A stretch of 64,000 nt of DNA from Gemmatimonadota bacterium (GCA_021413975.1 JAIOPJ010000029.1:62001-126000), one strand, 5' to 3'; positions 50,102-58,831 are shown, counted from the first letter of the stretch. The notes: generated from the sequence alone by a model not told the origin. Program-made: numbers and translations.

Positions 50102-50868
50102 CGCCGCTTGGCCTCGTTCTCCAGGAAACCCCTCGTCCAGTACATCACGAGCGCGCAGGGCTTATCCTGCCCGTTGGGCCAGGCGAGCCGCTTGTAGGCG
50201 GCCGGCACCTTCTCGTAGCTGTCGTAGTGCTCGATCGCGACGATCTGGTTCGGCCGGATGTTCTCCTCGGCGGCGGTCCTGTGCCGGCCGTTCCAGCCCT
50301 CCATGAGGCACCGCCACCCGGTCATGCTCGCCACGCGCCAGTCCTGCCCGATCGTCGAGTCGCGCGCCATCTCGCGCCGCAGCCCCGGCAGCCCCTCGAA
50401 CATGTCCGCCCAGTAATAGGATCGGAGCGCCGCGAGCTCCTCGGCGCCGCGGAACTGGCCGATCCCCGCTCGGCGCCGGCACTCGAACCCGTTGATGTCG
50501 TAGGCGGGGCAGCCGTCATGCGAGACGATCCGCATGGTGTCGAGTGCCTGCACCGTACGCCGGAGCTTGAAGGTCAGCTCGGGCGCCACGTTGTCGAGCA
50601 TGTTCACGGGGCGATCGGCCGGCTGGTATCCGGGGAGGCGTGCCATGATCAGCTGCTGGCCGAACGGCAGCCGCGCGAGCGTGAAGCGTCCGTCCTTGCC
50701 GGTGCGCGCGGTGCGCTTCGCATTGATGGAGAGCACCTCGACGTTCTCGAGCGGGCGGCCGCCGGTGTCGGTGACGATGCCCTTCACCACGCCCGACTGC
50801 GCACGCGCGCGCGAGGGAAGCGCGAGCAGCACCAGCAGTGCCAGCAGCAGGGAGGCGGCGCGCTTCAT
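50098..50868 (-). CDS. Secreted carboxypeptidase-regulatory-like protein with plug-like tail
   Basis: A 256-residue protein with a signal peptide ending ARAQ near residue 24. One carboxypeptidase-regulatory-like domain (about 27-105, VVKGIVTDTGGRPLENVEVL) is followed by a 140-residue region with three or four Cys (GCPAYDINGFECRRR, WRCLMEG, KPCALVMYWTRG). The end PCALVMYWTRG parallels the CGAIVVWTR end of the 799-residue protein at 25891. This fits the TonB-plug-like tail without a barrel seen in this lineage. ATG 50868 has a normal signal peptide. It is the first gene of an operon with the M28 peptidase. Confidence 0.75.
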   Translation of the reverse strand: MKRAASLLLALLVLLALPSRARAQSGVVKGIVTDTGGRPLENVEVLSINAKRTARTGKDGRFTLARLPFGQQLIMARLPGYQPADRPVNMLDNVAPELTFKLRRTVQALDTMRIVSHDGCPAYDINGFECRRRAGIGQFRGAEELAALRSYYWADMFEGLPGLRREMARDSTIGQDWRVASMTGWRCLMEGWNGRHRTAAEENIRPNQIVAIEHYDSYEKVPAAYKRLAWPNGQDKPCALVMYWTRGFLENEAKRR

Positions 50869-50971
50869 GTGTGCAATCTACGCCGCAGGGGCGTGCTCGT
50901 TCCACCCGGGTCCGACCACCGCGGTCGCTCCTCCGCGATGGCTCCTCCGCGGTGGCCGGGCAGGTGCGCGG

Positions 50972-51502
50972 CTACCGGCGCGCGAGCTTGTCGAGGAACA
51001 GCTTCCGCGCCTTCGACACCTTGGGTGCCACCACCACCGCGCAGTACGGATTCTGCGGGTTCCGCGCGTAGTAGTTGTCGTGATACTTCTCCGCCGGCCA
51101 GAACGTCTCGAGCGCGTGGAGCTCGGTCACGATCGGCGCATCCCAGTGGGCCTGCGCCAGCGCCGACTGCTCGCGCGCCACGCGCGCCTGCTCGGCCCCG
51201 TGCGTGAAGATCGCCGAACGGTACTGCGGCCCCACGTCGTTCCCCTGGCGGTCCTTCGTCGTGGGATCGTGGATGGTGAAGAAGACCTCGAGCAGCTCCG
51301 CATACGAGATCTGCGAGGGATCGAAGGTGACCTGCACGACTTCCGTGTGCCCGGTCTTCTTGCCGCAGACCTGCTCATACGTGGGGTTGGCCAGGTGTCC
51401 ACCGGCGTAGCCGCTCTTCACGCCGAGCACGCCGCGCAGCTCGAGGTAGACCGCCTCGAGACACCAGAAGCAGCCGCCGCCGAGCGTGGCGAGTTCGCTC
51501 AT
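50972..51502 (-). CDS. msrA: Peptide-methionine (S)-S-oxide reductase MsrA
   Basis: A 176-residue protein with the catalytic Cys11 in TLGGGCFWCLEAV and the family blocks GVKSGYAGG, YEQVCGKKTGHTEVVQVTFDP and EKYHDNYY. It reduces the S-epimer of methionine sulfoxide in proteins using thioredoxin. ATG 51502 gives the usual N-terminus; a GTG at 51538 that overlaps the MsrB stop (GTGA) gives 12 extra residues and fits translational coupling. There is no export signal, so it is cytoplasmic. It is in one transcription unit with MsrB, the normal partner for the R-epimer. Confidence 0.95.
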   Translation of the reverse strand: MSELATLGGGCFWCLEAVYLELRGVLGVKSGYAGGHLANPTYEQVCGKKTGHTEVVQVTFDPSQISYAELLEVFFTIHDPTTKDRQGNDVGPQYRSAIFTHGAEQARVAREQSALAQAHWDAPIVTELHALETFWPAEKYHDNYYARNPQNPYCAVVVAPKVSKARKLFLDKLARR

Positions 51503-51534
51503 GCCGCCGCTCGCGCCCGACTTCAGGTCACCGC

Positions 51535-52005
51535 TCACTTCCCCTCCGCCTTGCGACGCGCCTGGGCCTCGAACAACGGCACGAACTTCTCGTACCCCTC
51601 CGCGGCGAGGGCCGCGACCGGGATGAAGCGCAGCGACGCCGAGTTGATGCAGTAGCGCATCCCCGTCGGTCCGGGGCCGTCGTCGAAGAGATGTCCCAGA
51701 TGCGAGTCGCCGCCGGCCGACCGCACTTCGGTGCGCACCATGAAGTGCGACGCATCGCGCAGCTCGGTCACGTTCTGCGGAACGACCGGCTTGGTGAACG
51801 AGGGCCAGCCGGTGCCCGAGTCGAACTTGTCGAGCGACGAGAAGAGCGGCTCGCCGGAGACGACGTCCACATAGAGGCCGGGTTCGTGATGATCCCAGAA
51901 CTCGTTGCGGAACGGCGGCTCGGTCGCGCTGCACTGCGTCACCTGGTACTGCATGGGCGAGAGCTTCTCGGCCAGCACGGGATCGGCGGGCTTCTGCTTG
52001 GTCAT
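51535..52005 (-). CDS. msrB: Peptide-methionine (R)-S-oxide reductase MsrB
   Basis: A 156-residue protein with the catalytic Cys119 in [15 protein letters not shown], the [17 protein letters not shown] segment and a conserved GTGWPSF. The zinc-binding CxxC pairs of many MsrB enzymes are absent ([10 protein letters not shown] where others have a CxxC), as in the zinc-free form. A Thr replaces the recycling Cys in SGTGWPSF, so regeneration may use thioredoxin on Cys119 directly or another Cys (Cys25). ATG 52005 is the first start after a non-conserved leader. It is divergent from the TetR-TolC efflux operon and precedes msrA. Confidence 0.93.
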   Translation of the reverse strand: MTKQKPADPVLAEKLSPMQYQVTQCSATEPPFRNEFWDHHEPGLYVDVVSGEPLFSSLDKFDSGTGWPSFTKPVVPQNVTELRDASHFMVRTEVRSAGGDSHLGHLFDDGPGPTGMRYCINSASLRFIPVAALAAEGYEKFVPLFEAQARRKAEGK

Positions 52006-52306
52006 GGTCTGAGCGGGAGTGGAGTTCGCGGCGGGAGCGCGTCGAGCGCCGCCGGGCGCCGTCATCCAGTGGAATCGAATACCGCGGGTGAAGGTTCCGC
52101 ATCCCCTGCGCCGTCCCCGCGCGGGAGCCTGCATCATCATCCCTTGACGAAACCGAATACACACCGAAGATTGGTTGGAAATAGTCGGTAATACGCCCGA
52201 CGAACAGAGCCTGAAACTCCCAGGTACTGACTTGCGTTGTATGCAAGCGGTCGCTTGCTTGAATGTAAGTAGTCACTTGCGTTGTGAACGTTTTCACAAA
52301 GTCCTC
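52006..52306. promoter_or_regulatory. Divergent promoter region between msrB and the efflux operon
   Basis: About 300 bp without a gene. The left 150 bp upstream of msrB show nothing I recognise beyond an AT-richer segment near 52150-52190 (GGAAATAGTCGGTAATACG). The right part (52220-52285) holds three operator-like palindromes described separately. Promoter hexamers for the efflux operon are not clear; TTGCGT-type sequences occur within the operators. Confidence 0.5.
52220..52285. promoter_or_regulatory. Triple operator-like array upstream of the TetR-TolC gene
   Basis: Site 2 (52243-52258) is GCAAGCGGTCGCTTGC, 7-bp arms around GT. Site 3 (52265-52280) is GTAAGTAGTCACTTGC; it matches site 2 at 12 of 16 positions, with changes at positions that keep half of the symmetry. 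Site 1 (52220-52235) is a weaker copy matching 12 of 16 positions of the combined consensus. Spacings are 23 and 22 bp, about two helical turns, so dimers would bind one face. An 11-bp direct repeat ACTTGCGTTGT (52230-52240 and 52275-52285) adds a second signature. The sites lie 22 to 87 bp before the TetR start codon. Confidence 0.7.
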
Positions 52307-54307
52307 ATGACCGATCCAACCCGCACACAGATCCTCGAGGCCGCCGCCCGCATCTACTCCGAAGCGGGGTTCCGCGGCGCCACCACGCGCCGCATCGCCG
52401 ATGAAGCGGGCGTCAACGAAGTCACGCTCTTCCGCCTCTTCGGCTCCAAGAGCGCGCTCATCGGTGAGGCCGTGCGCGCTCACTCGCGTGTCGCCCGTGC
52501 CGAACCGCTCCCTGCGGTCCCGGTCGACCCCGCCGCCGAACTCACCGAGTGGGCCAAGGCCGATCATGAGTTCCTGGTCGCCGCCCGAGGCATGATCCTC
52601 ACGTCCATGGCCGAGATGCACGAACGGCCAGAGTGCGCCGAGCCCAACGCGGAGCATCCGGTGGAGTCGTTCCGCGATCTCACCGGCTACGTCGAGCGCC
52701 TCGCGGCCCACCGCTTCATCCCCGCGGCCACCGACGCGAAGGCCGCGGCCACGATGCTCAAGGGTTCGCTCTTCGCCGACGCCATGGGGCGCGACCTGAT
52801 GCCCGAGATGTTCCCTCCACTCGACCGAGCACCCGCCACCTACGTGCGACTCTTCCTCCGCTCCCTCGGCGCGACCGTCGCGCTCCTCCTCTTCGCGCTC
52901 CTGCCTGCCCGGGCGTCCGCGCAGCAGGCCACCACGGCCGCTACTGTCACCGCCACGACCTCGCTCTCCCTCGCCGACGCACTGCGCATCGCCGAGCGCA
53001 AGAGCGAAGGCGTCGCGATCGCCGGCGCCGGCGTGACGCGCGCGCGTGGCCAGCAGGCACAGGCCAACTCACAGCGCCTCCCGCAGATCAACGGCAGCGC
53101 CGGCTATCAGCGCGCGATCCAGAACCAGTTCCAGGCGATCACCGAGCGCTTCTCCGGACCGCCCGACACCACCGCGTCGGCCGGCGGCGGCTTCGCCGAC
53201 TCGCCGCTCGCGCGCATCTTCGCGGCGCCGAACACCTTCTCGTTCACGCTGAGCGCGACGCAGAACCTCTACACGGCGGGGCGTCTCCCCGCGCAGCGCG
53301 CCGGCGCCGATGCCGCGCGCTCCGCCGCCGACATCGCCCTGACCTCGTCGAAGGCCCAGGCGGTCCTCGAGGTCGCGCAGGCCTACTTCGATGCCGTCGC
53401 GGCGGACCAGTTCCTCGCCATCGCCGACAGCTCGCTCATGCTCACCGAGCGCACGCTCACGCAGACGCAGGTCGCGCGCGAGATCGGGGCGGCCGCCGAG
53501 TTCGACCTGCTGCGCGCGCGGGTCGCACGTGACAACCAGAAGCCGCTCGTGATCCAGGCGCGCGGCGCGCGCACCACGGCCTACCTGCGGCTCAAGCAGC
53601 TGCTCGACCTGCCGCTCGCGGCCCCGTTGCAGCTCACCACGCCGATCCGCGACGACGCGGCGACGGTGGCCGGGATCACCGGCCCCATCACCCTCGCCGA
53701 CGATCGCACGCTCACGCCCGACACGAGCGTCGCCGCGCGCTCGAGCGTGCGGCAGGCCCAGGCGCAGGTGGGCGCGTCGGAACAGGCGCTCCGGGCAGCG
53801 CGGCTCGCGCGCATGCCGTCGGTGCAGCTCTCGAGCACCTATCAGCGCTTCGCCTACCCGCCCGAGGGGACCTTCCTCCCGTCGGCGATCGATCTCTACT
53901 TCCCCAACTGGAACGTCTCGCTCGGGCTCTCCTTCCCGGTGCTCACGGGCGGGCGGCTCCGCGGCGAACGACTCGTCGCCGAAGCGAACCTGACCGAGGC
54001 GCAGCAACGGCTGCAGCAGACACGCGAAGGGGCGTCGCTCGACGCGCTCCTCGTCCTCTCGGCGCTCGAGCAGGCGCAGGCCGGCTACCTCGCGTCGGTG
54101 GGCACCGACACGCAGGCGGCGCAGGCGTACCGCATCGCCGAGGTGCGCTTCCAGGAAGGGATCTCCACCCAGCTCGAGCTCACCCAGGTGCGCGTGCAGC
54201 TCGAGCAGGCGCGATTGCAGCGCGTGAACGCGGCGCGCGACCTCGAACTCGCCAAGCTCCGCCTCGCGCTCCTGAAGGACCTCCCCCTGACCGCCGGGGG
54301 ACGCTGA
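52307..54307 (+). CDS. TetR regulator fused in frame to TolC-family outer-membrane efflux protein
   Basis: A 666-residue open frame without a stop. Residues about 5-55 are a TetR helix-turn-helix (TQILEAAARIYSEAGFRG, then RRIADEAGVNEVTLFRLFG), and residues 56-178 the ligand/dimer domain, which reaches a normal TetR end (PATYVRLFLRSLG). That last helix then reads straight into a signal-peptide-like segment (180-205, GATVALLLFALLPARASA/QQ). Residues 207-666 are a full-length TolC/outer-membrane efflux protein (TSLSLADALRIAERKSEGVA, ATQNLYTAGRLPAQRAGADA). TolC may also start internally, for example at GTG 52844. The membrane-fusion protein follows after 2 bp and the RND pump after that. See findings. 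Confidence 0.85.
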   Translation: MTDPTRTQILEAAARIYSEAGFRGATTRRIADEAGVNEVTLFRLFGSKSALIGEAVRAHSRVARAEPLPAVPVDPAAELTEWAKADHEFLVAARGMILTSMAEMHERPECAEPNAEHPVESFRDLTGYVERLAAHRFIPAATDAKAAATMLKGSLFADAMGRDLMPEMFPPLDRAPATYVRLFLRSLGATVALLLFALLPARASAQQATTAATVTATTSLSLADALRIAERKSEGVAIAGAGVTRARGQQAQANSQRLPQINGSAGYQRAIQNQFQAITERFSGPPDTTASAGGGFADSPLARIFAAPNTFSFTLSATQNLYTAGRLPAQRAGADAARSAADIALTSSKAQAVLEVAQAYFDAVAADQFLAIADSSLMLTERTLTQTQVAREIGAAAEFDLLRARVARDNQKPLVIQARGARTTAYLRLKQLLDLPLAAPLQLTTPIRDDAATVAGITGPITLADDRTLTPDTSVAARSSVRQAQAQVGASEQALRAARLARMPSVQLSSTYQRFAYPPEGTFLPSAIDLYFPNWNVSLGLSFPVLTGGRLRGERLVAEANLTEAQQRLQQTREGASLDALLVLSALEQAQAGYLASVGTDTQAAQAYRIAEVRFQEGISTQLELTQVRVQLEQARLQRVNAARDLELAKLRLALLKDLPLTAGGR

Positions 54308-54309
54308 CC

Positions 54310-55455
54310 ATGACCGTCGCTCTCATCAACCTGAGGAAGTCCCGGATGTCCCGTCGTGCCATCGGCGTCGTCGCCGTGCTCACCCTGCTCGCGGCCTGCG
54401 ACAAGTCCGACGCCGCCACCGATACGCCCACCGAGGTCACGGTGCAGGTGGGCCCCGAGGCGATGACCATCGCCGCGACCACGGTGCTCTCCACCGGACC
54501 GATCCTCTCCGGGTCGCTCGTGGCCGAGCGCACGGCGCAGATCCGTGCCGAGGTGCCGGGCTCGGTGGTGCAGGTCTTCCACGACCCGGGTGCGCGCGTG
54601 GCGCAGGGCACGTCGCTCGCGAAGATCGACGATCGCGCGATCAACGACGCCTATCTCTCGGCGCGCTCGGGACTCACGGCGGCGCAGACCGCAGCCGACA
54701 TCGCCAAGCGCGAACTGGAGCGGGCCGAGAAGCTCGTGGCCGCCGGCGCGATCAGCGACCGCGACGTGGAGAATGCGCGCCGCGGCACGCTCGCGGCCAC
54801 CACCATGGCCGACGACGCCCGCGCCCGACTCGCGGGCGCGCAGAAGCAGCTCGACGCGACGAACGTCCTCGCGCCCTACGCCGGCGTGGTGAGCGAGCGT
54901 TTCGTGAACCCGGGTGACGTGGTCGCGCCGGGGTCGCCGCTCTTCAACATCGTGGATCCGGCGACGATGCGGCTCGAGGCGGCGGTGCCCGCCGAGCAGC
55001 TCGCGCAGGTGCGCATGGGCGCGCCGGTCCGGTTCTCGGTGACCGGCTACCCGGGCCGCACCTTCTCGGGGACCATATCGAGCATCAACCCCTCCGCCGA
55101 TCCGCAGACGCGGCAGGTGCGCCTCTTCGTGCGCATCCCGAACAGCGGCAACCAGCTCGTCGCCGGGCTCTTCGCCGAAGGGCGCGTGGCGAGCAACTCG
55201 CGCGAGACACTCACGGTGCCCGAGATGGCGATCGACAACCGCGGCCTCGTGCCGTCGGTGCTGCGCTTGAAGAACGGCCGCACGGAGAAGGTCGAGGTGA
55301 CGCTCGGCGCCAAGGACGAAGCGCAGGAGCGGGTGGAGATCACGGCCGGCATCGCGGCCGGCGACACGCTGTTGATGGGACCGGCGCTCGGGATCAGCCC
55401 CAACACGCCCTTGAAGGTGACCGCGCCGAGCGACAGCAAGCCGCGCGTGCCGTAA
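54310..55455 (+). CDS. RND efflux membrane-fusion protein (lipoprotein)
   Basis: A 381-residue periplasmic adaptor. From ATG 54310, 2 bp after the TetR-TolC stop, the lipobox LLAAC puts Cys at residue 30; a second start at ATG 54346 (MSRRAIGV, with AGGAAG upstream) puts it at 18, a more normal distance. The chain has the barrel-sandwich/lipoyl half (AQIRAEVPGSVVQVFHDPGA), an alpha hairpin (about 110-185), the second lipoyl half (NVLAPYAGVVSERFVNPGDV), a beta-barrel domain and a membrane-proximal end. It links the inner-membrane RND pump to the TolC channel. It lies between the fused TolC and the RND genes. Confidence 0.93.
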   Translation: MTVALINLRKSRMSRRAIGVVAVLTLLAACDKSDAATDTPTEVTVQVGPEAMTIAATTVLSTGPILSGSLVAERTAQIRAEVPGSVVQVFHDPGARVAQGTSLAKIDDRAINDAYLSARSGLTAAQTAADIAKRELERAEKLVAAGAISDRDVENARRGTLAATTMADDARARLAGAQKQLDATNVLAPYAGVVSERFVNPGDVVAPGSPLFNIVDPATMRLEAAVPAEQLAQVRMGAPVRFSVTGYPGRTFSGTISSINPSADPQTRQVRLFVRIPNSGNQLVAGLFAEGRVASNSRETLTVPEMAIDNRGLVPSVLRLKNGRTEKVEVTLGAKDEAQERVEITAGIAAGDTLLMGPALGISPNTPLKVTAPSDSKPRVP

Positions 55456-55486
55456 ACACCCACCACCTACCTCCTACGGCCTATCA

Positions 55487-58400
55487 GTGTTCATCTCCGA
55501 TTTCGCCATCAAGCGGCCGCTGGTCACCATCGTCTCGATGGTGGCACTGGTCGTCTTCGGCCTCTTCTCGCTCTGGCAGCTCGAGACCGACGAGTTCCCG
55601 GACGTGCAGCAGCCGATCATCAACGTCGCGATCCCCTACCCGGGCGCCTCGCCCGACGTGGTGGAGCGTGAGGTGCTCGACCGCGTCGAGGAGGCCGTGA
55701 GCGGCATCTCCGGCGTGGACCGCATCTCCGGCGCCGCGCAGGACGGCTTCGCGAACGTGACGGTCTTCTTCGTCTTCGAGAAGGACCTGCAGCAGGCGTC
55801 GCAGGACATCCGCGACAAGATCAGCGCCATCCGCTCCGATCTCCCGGTGGAGATGAAGGAGCCGATCCTCACGCGCTTCGACCCGGCCGACCAGCCGATC
55901 GTGCAGCTCTCGCTCAACTCGACGGCGCTCACGGCGCCGGCGCTCACGCGGATCGCCGATCCGGAGATCACGCGGGTGCTGCGCGGCATCCCCGGCGTGG
56001 CCGAGGCGGTGGTGGTGGGCGGCGTGGAGCGCGAGCTCACGATCGAGATCCGTCCGGCGTCCATGGAGGCCGCCGGCATCACGGTCGGCGAGCTCGTGGG
56101 CGCATCGCAGGCGCAGAACCTCGCGGTCCCGGTCGGCCGGCTCAACGGCGCGATCGACGAACGCGCGATCCGTCTCAAGGGCAAGCTCGAGTCGCCCGAC
56201 GACTTCCTGCGGCTCGTGGTCGCGCAGCGCGGCGGCCGCGCGATCCGCCTGGGCGAGGTCGCCGACGCGCGCGACGGCACCAGCGAGGCGCGCACGGCCG
56301 CGATCTACAACGGCAAGGACGCCGTCGGCATCATGGTCAAGAAGGCCAAGGGCTACTCCACCACCGAGGTCAGCGCGCGCGTGCTGGCGCAGGTCGAGCT
56401 GCTCCGCCCCACGCTGCCGGCCGGCACGACGATCGACGTGATCCAGGACCGCGGCGAGCGCGTCACGGCCTCGGTCTCGAACGTGCAGAGCACGCTCATC
56501 GAGGGCGCGCTCCTCACGGTGCTCGTGGTCTTCCTCTTCCTCAACTCGTGGCGTTCGACGGTGATCACCGGCCTCGCGCTGCCGATCTCGGTGCTGGCGA
56601 GCTTCGTGGCGGTCTGGGCGTTCGGCTTCACGCTCAACACCATGTCGCTGCTCGGTCTCTCGCTCGCGATCGGCATCCTGATCGACGACGCGATCGTGGT
56701 GCGCGAGAACATCGTGCGACACGTGGAGATGGGGAAGGACCATTTCAAGGCCGCGCACGAGGGGACCGACGAGATCGGACTCGCGGTGGCGGCGACGACC
56801 TTCTCGATCGTCGCGGTCTTCGTGCCGATCGGGTTCATGTACGGATTGTCGGGCCAGTGGTTCAAGCCGTTCGCGCTGACGATCGCGTGCGCGGTGCTCG
56901 TCTCGCTCTTCGTCTCGTTCTCGCTCGACCCCATGCTCTCGGCCTACTGGCCCGACCCGGAGCTCGAGGAGCATGCGCACCGCAGCTGGATCTCGCGCAA
57001 GCTCATGACGTTCAACGCCTGGTTCGACCGCATGGCGCAGCGCTACACCGGCGTGATCGGGTGGGCGCTCGACCACCGGCTCGCGATGGTGGGGCTCGCG
57101 ACCTTCAGCATGATCGGTGCGCTCTGGCTGCAGGCCAACTTCGGCGGCTTCGGCTTCGTCCCGGTCACCGACAACTCCGAGTTCACGATCCAGGTGGAGA
57201 CCCCGCCGGGGTCCAACCTCGAGTACACGCGGATCAAGGCGGAGGAGGCGGCACGCCTCGCCCGCTCCCACTCCGAGGTGCGCTACACCTTCACCACGAT
57301 CGGCGCCGGGGGTGGCATGGACCCCTCCGAGGCGCTCGGCGCGGTGGACATCGCGAGCGTCTATGTGCGCATGACGCCCAAGGCCGACCGTTCGATAACG
57401 CAGGACCGGTTCGGCGCGCTCCTCCGTGAGGAGGTCAAGCAGATCGGCGGTGCGACCGCGGCGGTCTTCACCAACGGCTTCGGCGGCGCGGCCAAGCAGG
57501 TGCAGCTCGAGCTGCGCGGCAGCGATGCGCGGCAGTTGCAGTCGGTGGCCGACACGGTGATGGCCGCGCTTCGCGCGATCCCCGGTGCGGTGGACGTCTC
57601 GCTCTCGACCAAGGGACAGAAGCCGGAGCTCGAGATCTCGCTCAACCGCGCACTCGCCGGCACGCTCGGCGTCTCGGTGGGGCAGATCGCGCAGTCGCTG
57701 CGGCCCGCCTTCGCCGGCGTGGACGCGGGCGACTGGATCGACCCGTCCGGCGAGAACCGGAAGGTCCGCGTGCGCCTCGCGCCCGAAGCGCGCACCCGCA
57801 TCCAGGACATCGAACGCCTCCCGATCGCGGTCGGCGCGCCGGGCGGCCGCATGACCATGCTCCCGCTCGGTCAGCTCGCGACCGTCTCGCAGGGCCTCGG
57901 TCCGGCGAAGATCTCGCACCTCGACCGCGACAACGTGATCGTGGTGCAGGGCAACGTGCAGGGCCGTTCGCTCGGCGAGGTGACGAGCGAGCTCACCACG
58001 CAACTCGCGAAGCTGAATCTCCCGGCCGGCATGCGCTGGTCGTTCGGTGGCGAAGCGAAGGACCAGGCGCAGGTCTTCGGCGACATCCTCGCCGCGCTCG
58101 GCATCGCGCTGCTGCTCATGTACCTGATCCTCGTGATGCAGTTCGGGTCGTTCCTCGAGCCGATCGCGATCCTGATCTCGTTGCCGCTCTCGCTCATCGG
58201 CGTGGTGCTCGCGCTGCTCATCACCGGCGACACGCTCAACATCATGTCGATGATCGGGGTGATCCTCCTCATGGGCATCGTGGCGAAGAACGCGATCCTG
58301 CTGATCGACTTCGCCAAGTGGGGGCAGGAGCAGGGGATGGACCGGCGGCAGGCGATCATCGAGGCGGGGCGGGTGCGACTGCGGCCGATCCTCATGACGA

Positions 58401-58639
58401 CGCTGGCGCTCATCGCCGGCATGATCCCGGTGGCACTCGGCATCGGCGAAGGGGCCGACTTCCGGGCGCCGCTCGGCCGCGCGATCATCGGCGGGACGAT
58501 CACGTCGACGTTGCTCACGCTGCTCGTGATCCCGACGATCTACGAGATCATGGATGACTGGCGGCGGTGGATCTCCGGGTTCTTCACGTTCCCCGAGCGG
58601 CCGAAGACCGAGGAGTATGCGGTGCCGGTGCGGAAATAG
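55487..58639 (+). CDS. RND efflux pump, HAE1-type inner-membrane transporter
   Basis: A 1050-residue transporter with 12 helices and two large periplasmic loops. The N-terminus ISDFAIKRPLVTIV and the proton-relay D400/D401 in helix 4 (IGILIDDAIVVREN) are intact, and the second half ends MGIVAKNAILLIDFAK (helix 10). HAE1-type pumps expel hydrophobic drugs, bile-salt-like compounds or solvents by proton antiport through a TolC channel. The start is GTG 55487, 31 bp after the adaptor; the leader holds CTACCTCCTAC, an anti-Shine-Dalgarno-like sequence rather than a ribosome-binding site, so coupling to upstream translation may matter. It completes a three-gene tripartite pump operon. Confidence 0.95.
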   Translation: MFISDFAIKRPLVTIVSMVALVVFGLFSLWQLETDEFPDVQQPIINVAIPYPGASPDVVEREVLDRVEEAVSGISGVDRISGAAQDGFANVTVFFVFEKDLQQASQDIRDKISAIRSDLPVEMKEPILTRFDPADQPIVQLSLNSTALTAPALTRIADPEITRVLRGIPGVAEAVVVGGVERELTIEIRPASMEAAGITVGELVGASQAQNLAVPVGRLNGAIDERAIRLKGKLESPDDFLRLVVAQRGGRAIRLGEVADARDGTSEARTAAIYNGKDAVGIMVKKAKGYSTTEVSARVLAQVELLRPTLPAGTTIDVIQDRGERVTASVSNVQSTLIEGALLTVLVVFLFLNSWRSTVITGLALPISVLASFVAVWAFGFTLNTMSLLGLSLAIGILIDDAIVVRENIVRHVEMGKDHFKAAHEGTDEIGLAVAATTFSIVAVFVPIGFMYGLSGQWFKPFALTIACAVLVSLFVSFSLDPMLSAYWPDPELEEHAHRSWISRKLMTFNAWFDRMAQRYTGVIGWALDHRLAMVGLATFSMIGALWLQANFGGFGFVPVTDNSEFTIQVETPPGSNLEYTRIKAEEAARLARSHSEVRYTFTTIGAGGGMDPSEALGAVDIASVYVRMTPKADRSITQDRFGALLREEVKQIGGATAAVFTNGFGGAAKQVQLELRGSDARQLQSVADTVMAALRAIPGAVDVSLSTKGQKPELEISLNRALAGTLGVSVGQIAQSLRPAFAGVDAGDWIDPSGENRKVRVRLAPEARTRIQDIERLPIAVGAPGGRMTMLPLGQLATVSQGLGPAKISHLDRDNVIVVQGNVQGRSLGEVTSELTTQLAKLNLPAGMRWSFGGEAKDQAQVFGDILAALGIALLLMYLILVMQFGSFLEPIAILISLPLSLIGVVLALLITGDTLNIMSMIGVILLMGIVAKNAILLIDFAKWGQEQGMDRRQAIIEAGRVRLRPILMTTLALIAGMIPVALGIGEGADFRAPLGRAIIGGTITSTLLTLLVIPTIYEIMDDWRRWISGFFTFPERPKTEEYAVPVRK

Positions 58640-58687
58640 CGGGAACGGCTGCTGCTCCCGCCACTGCTCCCGCCACTGCCACTGCTC

Positions 58688-58831
58688 TCACCACCGAGGC
58701 ACCGAGGGCACCGGGAACCGCGGGGACCGATGGAACTGCAAGAAGTGAAAGGGGCTCGGCGGAGAGATCCCGCCGAGCCCCCTTTCACTTCGTGTTGCCG
58801 TTCTCGGTGTCCCCTGTGCCGCGGTGGTGAA
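58688..58831. repeat. CACCGAGG palindrome, copy C, with nested hairpin
   Basis: The outer arms resemble copies A and B (TCACCACCGAGGCACCGAGG at the left; CGGTGTCCCCTGTGCCGCGG near the right end), now diverged by several bases. Between them is a second, stronger inverted repeat (58742-58791): 21-bp arms, GAAGTGAAAGGGGCTCGGCG on the left, with one bulged base and a 7-bp loop. It lies just after the RND pump gene and could end that transcript, although no T-run follows. A short tandem of CTGCTCCCGCCA precedes it. Confidence 0.82.

Noticed and set aside
52175-52306. Upstream extension of the TetR-TolC frame
   Set aside because: The extra 44 codons run through the operator palindromes and give a sequence unlike any TetR N-terminus. 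ATG 52307 begins directly before the conserved helix.
55484-58003. Long open frame (839 codons) antisense to the RND pump
   Set aside because: Composition is almost only Arg, Asp, His, Glu and Ala, and the opposite strand encodes a clear RND transporter with its motifs.
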